Source: Fibrobacter sp. UWR3
Lineage (GTDB): Bacteria > Fibrobacterota > Fibrobacteria > Fibrobacterales > Fibrobacteraceae
NCBI RefSeq assembly: GCF_900143055.1
Contig: NZ_FRCW01000012.1
Location: 1 to 64,000, forward strand
Direction: 5' to 3'
Length of the DNA: 64,000 bases
Part shown: piece by piece, positions 1-8,179 of the stretch
Position numbering within the stretch: the stretch's first letter is position 1
Layout: every line of letters starts with the position of its first letter
Translations under genes and position numbers: made by a program
Notes under the pieces: model-generated
What the model saw: the letters and a program-made list of their open reading frames with translations, nothing else
Told to the model about the DNA's origin: nothing
Database searches by the model: none

Positions 1-30
1 AAAAGCAAATTTTTCCCATAAAAGAAAAAT

Positions 31-597
31 TTGCTACAACGCCTTATAAATCAAAGGGTTACGAGAAATTTAGGTACCCAAATGTCATATAGGCCGAATT
101 TCGGTTACGAGTATAAGGCGACCCGTTATGAAGGCATGACGATTGAAGGTGACGGCATTTCGCTCGACGCAGATACCAAGATTGGCGGATGTATCGCTCC
201 GAATCTCGCTTTACATGCGACCATTACGGAGGTTCAGAATTTTGCCTCGCTTGAACTCCATGATGATGATGGGAAAAAGGTGGACGAAAGCAACGATACC
301 GAAAGTTTGCTTTTGTTCGGTATAGGTGTCACCTATTATCTGCCGAGCAATGTGTTTTTCACCGGAAGCATAGGCCTCGCGGATTTTACCATTACCCAGC
401 CGGGTAGCAATTCCGGAGGATCTTCCAAAGCGGGGTTTGGTTTCCAGGCTGGTATAGGTAAGGAATGGTGGGCTGGCGATGAGTGGGGAATGGGCGTCCT
501 GGGAACGTTCACCTACGGGAGCGCTGACGACAAGGACGATATCGGCGAAATGTCCGCATATGCCGTGAGCGTCAAGTTCACATTGACGTTTAACTGA
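31..597 (+). CDS. Outer-membrane beta-barrel-like protein, 5' end missing
   Basis: The 188-residue frame has alternating polar/hydrophobic stretches and ends in an aromatic-rich strand (AVSVKFTLTFN), as in small OmpW/OmpX-like barrels. There is no signal peptide, and an in-frame stop lies just upstream at 19-21. The codon at 31 is TTG and the first ATG is at 82. The most likely reading is a barrel whose 5' part is lost by frameshift or lies in another frame outside the window. Function cannot be assigned. A UUCG hairpin follows the stop and separates it from convergent pyrC. Confidence 0.45.
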   Translation: MLQRLINQRVTRNLGTQMSYRPNFGYEYKATRYEGMTIEGDGISLDADTKIGGCIAPNLALHATITEVQNFASLELHDDDGKKVDESNDTESLLLFGIGVTYYLPSNVFFTGSIGLADFTITQPGSNSGGSSKAGFGFQAGIGKEWWAGDEWGMGVLGTFTYGSADDKDDIGEMSAYAVSVKFTLTFN

Positions 598-605
598 TTT
601 GAGAT

Positions 606-680
606 TAGGGAGGGCATACACACGGCTAGCTTTCCCTAAGACCCTCCCGACGCGCGCACCTTCGGTGCGCTATTTTATTT
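606..680. repeat. Dispersed hairpin element ending in UUCG terminator (copy 1)
   Basis: A short AGGGAGG...CCCT hairpin is followed by ACCCTCC and a GC-rich stem GCGCACC/GGTGCGC closed by CTTCGG, then a T-rich run. It sits between the convergent barrel gene and pyrC and probably terminates from the left. A close relative of the first ~50 bases lies at 15720-15772, so this is a repeated element and not a chance terminator. Confidence 0.6.
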
Positions 681-1671
681 TCCAGTCTAATGTCTGGCCG
701 GCGGCGAGGGGGACGACGCCGTTCACGAGGGGCGGGACGGTCCACTTTTCCTGCACGACTTCGACCTGCTTGGTGGTCCGTGGGAGTCCGTAGAAATCGG
801 CTCCGAAACCGGCGATAAAATCGGGCAGCTTGTCGAGGTGGCCGGCCCGGTCAAATTCTTGGACCAGCAGGGGGAGGGCCACCGGGGCGCTGTAGACGCC
901 CGCCGCCCCGCACGGGCATTCCTTTTTGCCCTGCTGGTGCGGGGCGGAGTCCGTGCCGAGGAAAAACTTCGGGTTGCCGCTGAAGGCGGCCTCGCGAATG
1001 GCGGCACGGTCTTCAGGCCGCTTCGGGAGCGGCTTGCAGAAGTGGTGCGGCCTGAGGGCGTCGCCTACGATGTCATCGAGAGTCATCATCAGGTGGTGAA
1101 CCGTGAACGTCGCCGCCACATTTGCGGGCAGCCGCTTCACCGCCTCGACCGACTTTGCGGAACTCAGGTGCTCAAAGACGATTTTCAATTTCGGGAACTT
1201 AGCCGCAAGTGTCTCTACGCGCTTGATGAATGCGGGCTCGCGGTCCAGGCAGAATTCTCCGGGCTCCTCGCCGTGCACGCAAAGCACGAGCCCGAGTTTT
1301 TCCATCATCGCGACTACCGGGAAAACCGCCTCGAAATCGCTGATGCCGTCTGCGCTGTTCGTGGTGACGCCCGCGGGGTAGTACTTTCCGGCGACGACGC
1401 CTACCGCCATCATGTCCTTCAAATCCTGCTCCGTGTAGTTCGGGTTCAGCTTGAAGGTCATCAGCGGTTCAAAATCGGGCCGCACGTCCTTTGCCGCTTC
1501 TAGAATTTGTTTCTTGTACTCGCTTATCGCCTTCGCGCTGGTCATCGCGGGTACGGTGTTCGGCATGATGATGGCGCGGCCAAACTGGCTCGCTAAGTCT
1601 CGCACATATCCGGGCATGAGTTCGCCCTGGCGCAGGTGTGCATGAAAATCGTCGGGTAAAGGAAGATGCAT
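670..1671 (-). CDS. pyrC: Dihydroorotase (class II)
   Basis: Cyclises N-carbamoyl-aspartate to dihydroorotate in pyrimidine synthesis. The 333-residue length fits the E. coli-type PyrC family. The metal ligands HxH (FHAH, residues 9-12), the lysine that is normally carbamylated (GVVAGKYY, about residue 96), His in VHGE and FEHLSS, and Asp in GTDSAPH are all present. It is the last gene on the minus strand after mlaF, separated by about 107 bp, so it may have its own promoter. Start ATG at 1671; no better upstream start was seen. Confidence 0.95.
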   Translation of the reverse strand: MHLPLPDDFHAHLRQGELMPGYVRDLASQFGRAIIMPNTVPAMTSAKAISEYKKQILEAAKDVRPDFEPLMTFKLNPNYTEQDLKDMMAVGVVAGKYYPAGVTTNSADGISDFEAVFPVVAMMEKLGLVLCVHGEEPGEFCLDREPAFIKRVETLAAKFPKLKIVFEHLSSAKSVEAVKRLPANVAATFTVHHLMMTLDDIVGDALRPHHFCKPLPKRPEDRAAIREAAFSGNPKFFLGTDSAPHQQGKKECPCGAAGVYSAPVALPLLVQEFDRAGHLDKLPDFIAGFGADFYGLPRTTKQVEVVQEKWTVPPLVNGVVPLAAGQTLDWKIK

Positions 1672-1778
1672 ACTTTACAAACTCTTATTGATTATGGCAC
1701 AGAAATTAAATGTGTGATGTGTAATGTGGAATGTGTGATGATTAATTTCTCATTTGTCATTTCACATTTCACATTTTT

Positions 1779-2594
1779 TTATCCACTGGTCCGCAAGTCG
1801 CGGAAGAGTTCCTTCGAAATAGCCGTATCGCTGTGTAGCCACTCGTCAAAGTAACGCGGTTCGGTCAACTGCTTGTGCGTGAGGAAGGTTATCTTGCAGT
1901 TCAGTTCCTTGGCCACCATGAGGTTGTGCGTCACGATGATGATGGTCGTCTTGAACAGCGTACGCATGTTGTCGATAAGCGGGAGCAGGTTGCGGCGGTT
2001 GTAGTTGTCGAGACCTGCGGTCGGTTCGTCCATCAGCAGTAACTGCGGGCCCATCGCCCAGCTGCGGGCAATCGCCACACGCTTCTGCATGCCCACGCTC
2101 AGCATGTGCGGGAAAAAGTCGGCATAGTCGCGCACACGCATCAGGTCCATTGCCATGCGGACCTTGTCCTCGATCTCGGTGGCGGTACCGACCTTGTGGT
2201 AGCGCAGCGGGAGCGCGATGTTGTCGCGCACGCGCAGGTTTGAGATGAGTGCCCCGTTCTGGAACACGAGCCCCACCTGGCGCTTGGCGATGTTCAGTGC
2301 GGTAAGCCTTTCGGGCGGAATGTATTCGCCGAAGATATACATCTTGCCGGCATTGGGGCGTGCAAGCCCAGAAATCACGCGGAGCAGTGCGCTCTTGCCC
2401 TGGCCCGAACCGCCGCCGATGCAGATGGTCTCGCCCTTCTGCACGACAAGGTTTGCGCCCGAGATAAGTTCCTGCTCGCCCGGCTGTATGCCCGATTCGA
2501 AGAACCCCAGCGGTCTCGGTTTCGAGATCGAGGTGCCGACCAATCCCCGGTAGGAAAGGTGCAGGTCTTCGAGTCTGAGGGCTTCGTTATACAT
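1779..2594 (-). CDS. mlaF: ABC transporter ATPase, MlaF type
   Basis: ATP-binding subunit of a lipid (Mla-type) transporter that works with the adjacent MlaE permease to move phospholipids between the membranes. It has Walker A (GGGSGQGKS), signature LSVGMQKR in place of the usual LSGGQ, and Walker B with D-loop (LLMDEPTAGLD). The length of 271 residues is normal. Its start codon shares bases with the stop region of mlaE, so translation is coupled. No MlaD-type substrate-binding gene is visible next to it. Confidence 0.85.
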   Translation of the reverse strand: MYNEALRLEDLHLSYRGLVGTSISKPRPLGFFESGIQPGEQELISGANLVVQKGETICIGGGSGQGKSALLRVISGLARPNAGKMYIFGEYIPPERLTALNIAKRQVGLVFQNGALISNLRVRDNIALPLRYHKVGTATEIEDKVRMAMDLMRVRDYADFFPHMLSVGMQKRVAIARSWAMGPQLLLMDEPTAGLDNYNRRNLLPLIDNMRTLFKTTIIIVTHNLMVAKELNCKITFLTHKQLTEPRYFDEWLHSDTAISKELFRDLRTSG

Positions 2595-3466
2595 TAGATG
2601 ATCTTCGAGATTTCGTTAAAGTAATCGATAAAGTAGAACAGTGACAGGAACACGTCGGCACAGACAATGTAGAAGAAGGACTTGATGACGGACCTGCCGG
2701 TAGCCTTCGGCACCTGGCGAATGTCGCGCGGGATATTCATGGCCTGGTAGCAGGCGTTCGTGGTAATGATGCAGCCGAACACGATTGGCTTGACGACGAT
2801 GAAGATAAAGTCCGTGAATGTCAGGGCTTTCAGGATTTCGGTAGAAAGGTAGTCCCAGGTGAGCTGGAGGTTGAGCGCGTTTCCGGTAAGGGCTATGGCG
2901 ATTTTCGTCATGAGGTAACCCGCACAGATGGCACTCGTGCTGAACACGATGTTCATGATGAATGTGGCGATGGCGCTTCCGATGAGCCCCGGCATCACGA
3001 GGTAGCGCACGGGGTCCACGCCCATCGTGGCAAGCGCGTCCACTTCGGAATTGATGACCATGCCGCCGATGTAGGTGGTGAGCGATGAACCACTACGGCC
3101 TGCGATGAGGAATGCCGTGAGGATTGGTCCCAGCTCGCGGATGATGACCACCACCATGAGCCCGCCGACCACGTCGTCGAACCCCATCTTGCCCATCATG
3201 GTAATGACTTCGATGATGACGACCGTGCCGAAGAGGGTGGCCACCACAAAAAGAATCGGGAAAAATTCGACACCGGTAAAGAACGTCTGCAATATGATGT
3301 TGCGCGAGTCGGTCTTGAAACTACGGCTCTTGTTGAACAGCGACATGATGGCGCGGACAAATAACGCGATTTCTTGCCCCACGGGTCTGCGGAGCAGGAA
3401 CAAACCCAAGGCGTGGAACTTTCGTCCCACGAGGGTAAGCTTCTTATCGTTCGTCTGTACTTCCAT
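2594..3466 (-). CDS. mlaE: MlaE-family lipid transporter permease
   Basis: Integral membrane subunit of 290 residues with about five hydrophobic segments. It carries the family signature around GRSGSSLTTYIGG and NSEVDALATMGVDP, the region that contacts the ATPase. The start at 3466 lies inside the last codons of engB (23-bp overlap), and its end abuts mlaF, so the three genes form one operon. An N-terminal cytosolic extension of about 45 residues precedes the first membrane segment. Confidence 0.88.
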   Translation of the reverse strand: MEVQTNDKKLTLVGRKFHALGLFLLRRPVGQEIALFVRAIMSLFNKSRSFKTDSRNIILQTFFTGVEFFPILFVVATLFGTVVIIEVITMMGKMGFDDVVGGLMVVVIIRELGPILTAFLIAGRSGSSLTTYIGGMVINSEVDALATMGVDPVRYLVMPGLIGSAIATFIMNIVFSTSAICAGYLMTKIAIALTGNALNLQLTWDYLSTEILKALTFTDFIFIVVKPIVFGCIITTNACYQAMNIPRDIRQVPKATGRSVIKSFFYIVCADVFLSLFYFIDYFNEISKII

Positions 3467-4082
3467 CTACAATGTTCGTCCCGTTTATCGCACTCAGTAT
3501 GTCTTGCCAGAGCGTTGCAATCCCGTGTCCCTTGACGGCACTTACGCAGAGGGGCTTCTCGGGTAGGGAAAGGCGTTCCTGAATCTGCCTCAGCCCTTTG
3601 GCCAGTTCCGACTGGTTTACCTTGTCCCGCTTGCTGGCAATCACCAGCACCGGGCAGCCCGTATTACGGATGCTCTCCACCGTCTCGATGTCGGTGGGGG
3701 TGCCTCCGTGGCGTATGTCCACCAGGTACACAAGTCCGCGCAGGTCCTTGCACTTTTCCACGTACTCGCGGATAAATTCGGACATCTGGTCGCGCTTCGC
3801 GTTGCTCACCTTGGCAAAGCCTACACCAGGTAAATCTACAAGAAAAAACTGGTTGTTGACTTTGAAGAAATTGATTTCGCGGGTCTTTCCGGGGGTAGAA
3901 CTGACCTTGACCAGCTTTTTTTGCCCCATGAGGGCGTTCATGAGCGATGACTTGCCCACGTTGGAGCGCCCGAGGAAGGCTACCATCGGGAGCCGTTCTT
4001 CGGGGAGGCCCTTGAGGCTGACTGCCGCCTTCACGAATTCTGCGGAGGTGACGGTGAAATCGCCGAACTTTACCGGGTTCAC
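3444..4082 (-). CDS. engB: Ribosome biogenesis GTPase EngB/YsxC
   Basis: TRAFAC-class GTPase needed for late assembly of the 50S ribosomal subunit. All G motifs are readable: G1 GRSNVGKSS (about 39-47), G2 around GKTREINFF, G3 DLPGVGFA, G4 SKRDK and G5 SAVKGHG. The length of 212 residues is normal. It overlaps recR by 4 bp upstream and mlaE by 23 bp downstream. Confidence 0.95.
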   Translation of the reverse strand: MNPVKFGDFTVTSAEFVKAAVSLKGLPEERLPMVAFLGRSNVGKSSLMNALMGQKKLVKVSSTPGKTREINFFKVNNQFFLVDLPGVGFAKVSNAKRDQMSEFIREYVEKCKDLRGLVYLVDIRHGGTPTDIETVESIRNTGCPVLVIASKRDKVNQSELAKGLRQIQERLSLPEKPLCVSAVKGHGIATLWQDILSAINGTNIVDGSTDER

Positions 4083-4675
4083 AGGCTTACCCTCCCTTCG
4101 AAGGCGCGGAGCATGGTTACCTCGTCCACGAACTCGAGGTCGCTGCCCATCGGGATACCGCGGGCGAGGCGCGTACGCTTGACGTTCGTGCCGGCGAGCA
4201 TGCGGTCTATCATGAGCGATGTGCTGTCGGCCTCCGGGCTAGACCCGAGGGCAAGTACCAGTTCCTCGATGCCCTCGTCCTTGATGCGCGCTACCAGTTG
4301 GGGCAGGTGCAGGCTTTCGGGCCCGATTCCATCCAGCGGGGAAATCACGCCGCCGAGCACGAAGTACAGGCCCTTGAATACGCCCGAACGTTCGAACGGC
4401 ATGATGTCTGAACTTTTTTCCACCACGCAGAGCGACTTGGCTCCTGCGCGCGATGTGCAGGTGGAGCACGTGTCAAGGTCGGTGAACGCGTGGCACTTGG
4501 GGCAGGGGTGCACCCTGTCGGCCGCGTTGGTGAGGCTCGTGGCAAAGCGCTCCACGTCGGCCTTCGGTTTGGAAAGTACGTGATAGGCGAGGCGGCGGGC
4601 GGTCTTGTGCCCGATACCCGGCAGGTTCGAAAACTCTGCGATCAATGCCTCGAGGCTTTCCGGTTCAACGCTCAT
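4079..4675 (-). CDS. recR: Recombination mediator RecR
   Basis: Acts with RecO/RecF to load RecA on single-stranded gaps. Domain order is standard for the family: helix-hairpin-helix (LPGIGHKTARRLAYH, about 19-33), a C4 zinc finger (CPKC ... CSTC, about 58-73), a Toprim domain (LCVVEKSSDI onwards) and a C-terminal Walker B-like tail. Length 198 residues. The start ATG at 4675 overlaps the end of the upstream HDOD gene by 11 bp. No dnaX lies upstream, unlike many genomes. Confidence 0.95.
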   Translation of the reverse strand: MSVEPESLEALIAEFSNLPGIGHKTARRLAYHVLSKPKADVERFATSLTNAADRVHPCPKCHAFTDLDTCSTCTSRAGAKSLCVVEKSSDIMPFERSGVFKGLYFVLGGVISPLDGIGPESLHLPQLVARIKDEGIEELVLALGSSPEADSTSLMIDRMLAGTNVKRTRLARGIPMGSDLEFVDEVTMLRAFEGRVSL

Positions 4676-5900
4676 GGGCCCACGTATACGCGTCGTTCAC
4701 ACAACGGTTCAACAAGGTGGAAGAAATTTTCAAGTCCTTCAGGAGTACGAGAATCTTCTGCTGGTCGTCCTGCTCGACGGCGTCGGCAAGCTGGAGCAGT
4801 TTGCCCAGGCGGCCGGAACGCTGGAGCAGCGCCTCGCGGATGTCCTCGTCTGCGCCGGATTCGGTAAGGATGCTTTCGAGCGGGGCTCCGACGAGTGCGT
4901 CCATGCGGCTGATGAGCCCGACCATGAATGCCTTTGCGGGCAGGTCGTTGTCGGTGCCGCTCACCACGCGGGCCAGTATCTCGAGGAACTTCGCGCGGTG
5001 GCTTGCATTCTGGAACAGCGGAGAACTCTGTGGCGTCATGCCCATCTCGGGGCGGGCGTACAGCATGAGCATCAGCCATTCCTGGATGTTCCGCATGCCG
5101 ATCCACACGATGGCGTCGCGCACGTTCGCGATGTTCTGGCTCCTGAACTGCGCATCGGAGTTCACGAAGCGGAGCAGGTTTGCGGCCACGTCGCCGTATT
5201 CCGAGAGGCACTCGCACAGTTCGTCGAGGCTCGGGTGCGTACGGAGCAGGAGCAATATGCGGAGAATTGCCGCGGAGGTCGCGTCAATCTTCTTTCCGGT
5301 CACGAGTTCGGGCTTTGCGAAGAAGAACCCCTGGAAGTAGTCGTACCCTGCGGCGAGGCACTTCTTGAAGCTCGCCTTCGTCTCCACCTTCTCGGCGAGA
5401 ATCTTGATGTTCTTCGCCTTGAAGAACGCGGCGGCCCGCGCCATGTCGTCGTCGCTGTTTTCCACCAGGTCCATCTTCACGTACGAGATGAACGGATAGA
5501 GCGGGGCGCAGCGCTTGAGGAACTCGTCATTGAAGATGAAGTCGTCGAGCGCGATTTCGAACCCGCGGGCGTGGTAGTGCGCGACGGCCTTCACGAGGGC
5601 GTCGTCGACTTCCACGTCTTCGAGAACCTCGAGCACAAAGCAGCGCGGGTTCAAGAGCCCGAACAGGTTGTCGAGCAGCATGTCGCGGCTGCAGTTCACA
5701 AAAGCCTTGTGGTCGCCGATGAGCTTCGGGAGGCCGATGTTGTTGAGCACGTTCTCGAGGACCTGCGCAGTCGCAAGCATGTCGCTCGCGATAACCGCGG
5801 TATCGCTCGTGGGCGAGTCGCGGAACAGAAGTTCGTAGGCGAAAATCTTCCCGTCCCGGTCGAGGATGGGCTGGCGTGCTAGGTAGGCAAGAGAATGCAT
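4665..5900 (-). CDS. EAL-like/HDOD signalling protein (YuxH type)
   Basis: A 411-residue two-domain regulator. The N-terminal ~200 residues resemble an EAL domain, but the catalytic motif is degenerate (YELLFR where EAL phosphodiesterases have E-A-L), so c-di-GMP hydrolysis is unlikely. The C-terminal half is an HDOD domain (modified HD without the metal-binding His-Asp pair). Such proteins usually act as protein-protein signalling modules. It starts one base after hisG ends and overlaps recR, so it is co-transcribed with histidine and repair genes; the functional link is unclear. Confidence 0.8.
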   Translation of the reverse strand: MHSLAYLARQPILDRDGKIFAYELLFRDSPTSDTAVIASDMLATAQVLENVLNNIGLPKLIGDHKAFVNCSRDMLLDNLFGLLNPRCFVLEVLEDVEVDDALVKAVAHYHARGFEIALDDFIFNDEFLKRCAPLYPFISYVKMDLVENSDDDMARAAAFFKAKNIKILAEKVETKASFKKCLAAGYDYFQGFFFAKPELVTGKKIDATSAAILRILLLLRTHPSLDELCECLSEYGDVAANLLRFVNSDAQFRSQNIANVRDAIVWIGMRNIQEWLMLMLYARPEMGMTPQSSPLFQNASHRAKFLEILARVVSGTDNDLPAKAFMVGLISRMDALVGAPLESILTESGADEDIREALLQRSGRLGKLLQLADAVEQDDQQKILVLLKDLKISSTLLNRCVNDAYTWAHER

Positions 5901-5901
5901 A

Positions 5902-6741
5902 CTAGATTCGTGCGCTCTTGATACCGAACAGGAGGATACTGCGGGCGCCAGCGTCCCAGAGCTTGTCCATGATGGAGTTCGCCTCTTCTTGCGGGACCAT
6001 CGCCTTCACGGAGTACCATTCGCGGCCGTGCAGCTTGGTCACGGTCGGGGCGTCGAGCCCGGGCGTGAGTTCGCATGCCTTCTGCAGGAGTTCTGCGGGG
6101 CAGTCGTACTCGATCATCATGTACGACTGGGCCACGAGCTTGCCCTCGATGCGGCGGATAAGCGTGTTGACTTCTTCGAGCTCGGTCTTCTGCGGGTTGC
6201 AGAACAGGGCGGCGTTGCTCCTGAACAGCGGGTCGCCCACGATGCGGAGCCCTGCCTGCTTGAGGGTCGTGCCGGTTTCCACCACGTCGACGATGGCGTC
6301 TGCCACGCCGAGGCTCACGGAGATTTCAACGGCGCCCTCGAGCACCACGAAATCCATAGGCTTCTTGTAGAAACCTTCCACGATGTTCGGGAAACTGGTG
6401 GCGATGGTCTTGTCCTTCAGTTCGTCGAGGCTCTGCACCGGGCTTTCGTTCGGGACGGCGGCGCACATCTTGGAGGCTCCGAAGGGGAGGTCCAGAACCT
6501 TCACCGCGGGGCTCTTCGCTTCGGCGTTGAAGTCGATGCCGGTGATGCCCGCATCGATGATGCCACGGCCCACGTACATCGGGATGTCGCTCGGGCGGAG
6601 GAAGAAGAATTCGATTCCGTTCTTGGTATCGAGCTGAGTCAGAGTCTTGTAGGGCTTGGATGCCTTGTAGCCGCAGGCTTTCAGGAGTTCCTGCGTGGGT
6701 TCGAAAAGCATGCCCTTGTTCGGGAGAGCTACCTTGATCAT
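5902..6741 (-). CDS. hisG: ATP phosphoribosyltransferase, long form
   Basis: First step of histidine synthesis: joins ATP and PRPP. The ATG at 6741 gives 279 residues beginning MIKVALPNKGML; the frame is open further upstream, but that part overlaps hisE and is not conserved-looking. The PRPP-binding region is VDVVETGTTLKQAG. A C-terminal ACT-like regulatory domain of ~75 residues (from about 205) marks the long, histidine-inhibited, HisZ-independent form. It overlaps hisE by 4 bp (6738-6741). Confidence 0.94.
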   Translation of the reverse strand: MIKVALPNKGMLFEPTQELLKACGYKASKPYKTLTQLDTKNGIEFFFLRPSDIPMYVGRGIIDAGITGIDFNAEAKSPAVKVLDLPFGASKMCAAVPNESPVQSLDELKDKTIATSFPNIVEGFYKKPMDFVVLEGAVEISVSLGVADAIVDVVETGTTLKQAGLRIVGDPLFRSNAALFCNPQKTELEEVNTLIRRIEGKLVAQSYMMIEYDCPAELLQKACELTPGLDAPTVTKLHGREWYSVKAMVPQEEANSIMDKLWDAGARSILLFGIKSARI

Positions 6742-6998
6742 AGTTTGGCGTACACCTCTTCGAGAGTTAAGCCCTTTTCGGCCATCATCACGGCCACGTA
6801 GTAGAGCACCTGCGAAAGTTCGAGGCACTGCGCGTCGCGGCTTTCGAAGCGTGCGGCCTGCCAGCTTTCGGCGGCTTCTTCCACGAGCTTCTTGCCGATG
6901 GCGTGCGGACCCTTCTTGAACAGTTCCGTGGTTCCCTTGCCTTCGGGCATTTCCTTCTTGCGCTGGCAAGCCAGTGCGTACATTTCTTCGAACGTCAT
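6738..6998 (-). CDS. hisE: Phosphoribosyl-ATP pyrophosphatase
   Basis: Second step of histidine synthesis: removes pyrophosphate from PR-ATP. An 86-residue all-helical MazG-fold protein with the metal-binding motif KKLVEEAAES (about 37-46) and a downstream ELSQVLYY helix. It is the first gene of the minus-strand operon. It stands alone and is not fused to hisI; no hisI is visible in the window. Confidence 0.93.
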   Translation of the reverse strand: MTFEEMYALACQRKKEMPEGKGTTELFKKGPHAIGKKLVEEAAESWQAARFESRDAQCLELSQVLYYVAVMMAEKGLTLEEVYAKL

Positions 6999-7097
6999 GA
7001 TAGACCTCTTTTATGTTTTCTTTTTTCGCGGTAAAAGATAGTTTTTTAGAAGGGGTGCGAAGGCTGCACGGGCCGAAAATCAAGTTATATTTTGAGC

Positions 7098-8057
7098 GTG
7101 AATAAACGAAACAACAAGAGATTTATCGGTATTGCGGTTGCGGCTTGCGTGGTTGCGGCGGTTGTCTTTGCGGTGCTATGCGCTCGGGGGGCTTCCGCCG
7201 ACGAAGAACCGCACGAGACCAGGCCGCTTTTCGATGTGCTCGACAGCGCGAACATGATGCTCGTGACCCCGGTGGGGCTTGGCGAACACGCGAAGGGCAG
7301 GGTGATTAGCGGGCGCATCTACCAGAACTTTGTTCAGCTGCTGCGCCTTGCCGATGCGAAGGAAACGCTTCTCGATACCTTCCATACGGAATGTGCGACG
7401 GGTGTGCGCATACAGCTCTTTCATGATACTTTGTCTGTAGCGGAACTGCGTGTTGCCGACAAAATCGGGCGTGTCGGAGACGATATCGGCGTGTGGGAAC
7501 CCGAGAAACCTGCCACCATGAAGAAAATCAACCAGTTCATGCGCAATCAGGGCGTGAGCTTCAGACCCTGCGCTATCAAGGATTCTTCCACGGATGTGTC
7601 GGGTGTGCTGGAAAGCATGATCCTTGAACAGGATACCGCTATCAGGACGCCGCTCTATGAAATTGCCAAGAATGCGGATCGTGCGGAAATCAGCTGGGGA
7701 TTGTCCTGCACTCGCCCCAGGACAACGGAATTGACGGAGGAACAGCTTCAAGAGTTTATTTCGCTTTTGCAAAATACCAAGAGGGAATCTTTTTCCGGGG
7801 GCTGCCTTTGCCTGCCCCGTGTTACGGTCAGGATGTTTCGTGATTCCGTGGAAATCCTGTACCTGGAAAACTTCGGTGATGGCAAAGGTCTCGAAAAGCA
7901 CCTTCTCGAAAGCGACTTCGGTGCAGGGGGCTTTTGGGAATCCTCGAATCCGCAGGCGGTCAAGGCGTTCTTTGACCGCCTGAAGAAACAGGTGAAGGAC
8001 TGCAGGCAAAAGCCGGAGATTCCGGTAGAGCGCCCGGTGCTCATTTTAAATCGCTGA
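7098..8057 (+). CDS. Membrane-anchored protein of unknown function
   Basis: About 319 residues with one N-terminal hydrophobic segment (IAVAACVVAAVVFAVLCA) that is either a signal anchor or an uncleaved signal peptide. The rest is soluble, with scattered Cys residues and no motif I recognise. A GTG start at 7098 is chosen; a TTG six bases upstream is also possible, and neither has a strong ribosome-binding site. It diverges from hisE. Its last ~37 residues recur as a relic directly downstream (8048-8176). Confidence 0.6.
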   Translation: MNKRNNKRFIGIAVAACVVAAVVFAVLCARGASADEEPHETRPLFDVLDSANMMLVTPVGLGEHAKGRVISGRIYQNFVQLLRLADAKETLLDTFHTECATGVRIQLFHDTLSVAELRVADKIGRVGDDIGVWEPEKPATMKKINQFMRNQGVSFRPCAIKDSSTDVSGVLESMILEQDTAIRTPLYEIAKNADRAEISWGLSCTRPRTTELTEEQLQEFISLLQNTKRESFSGGCLCLPRVTVRMFRDSVEILYLENFGDGKGLEKHLLESDFGAGGFWESSNPQAVKAFFDRLKKQVKDCRQKPEIPVERPVLILNR

Positions 8058-8176
8058 CGGACGAATCCTTAAACCCGCAGGCGCTCCGGGCACTCTTTGA
8101 CCGCATCAGGGCCCCGCTGGAAGAAGCGGAGCGGGGAAAACTCCCGATAGAGACGCCAGTACTGATACTAAAGTGA
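8048..8176 (+). pseudogene. Relic of a second C-terminal tail of the preceding protein
   Basis: In the +1 frame relative to the upstream gene, an open stretch reads SLNPQALRALFDR ... LPIETPVLILK then stop. The upstream gene ends SSNPQAVKAFFDR ... IPVERPVLILNR. The two tails align over their whole length with many conservative changes, so they are old duplicates. The relic has no start codon or ribosome-binding site. It is probably what remains of a tandem paralogue after an internal deletion. Confidence 0.6.
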
Positions 8177-8179
8177 ACC

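Noticed and set aside
4605-5882. A 425-residue plus-strand open frame opposite the HDOD/EAL gene
   Set aside because: Shadow frame: the minus-strand protein has clear domains and operon overlaps, while the plus frame is a Glu/Val/His-biased complement.
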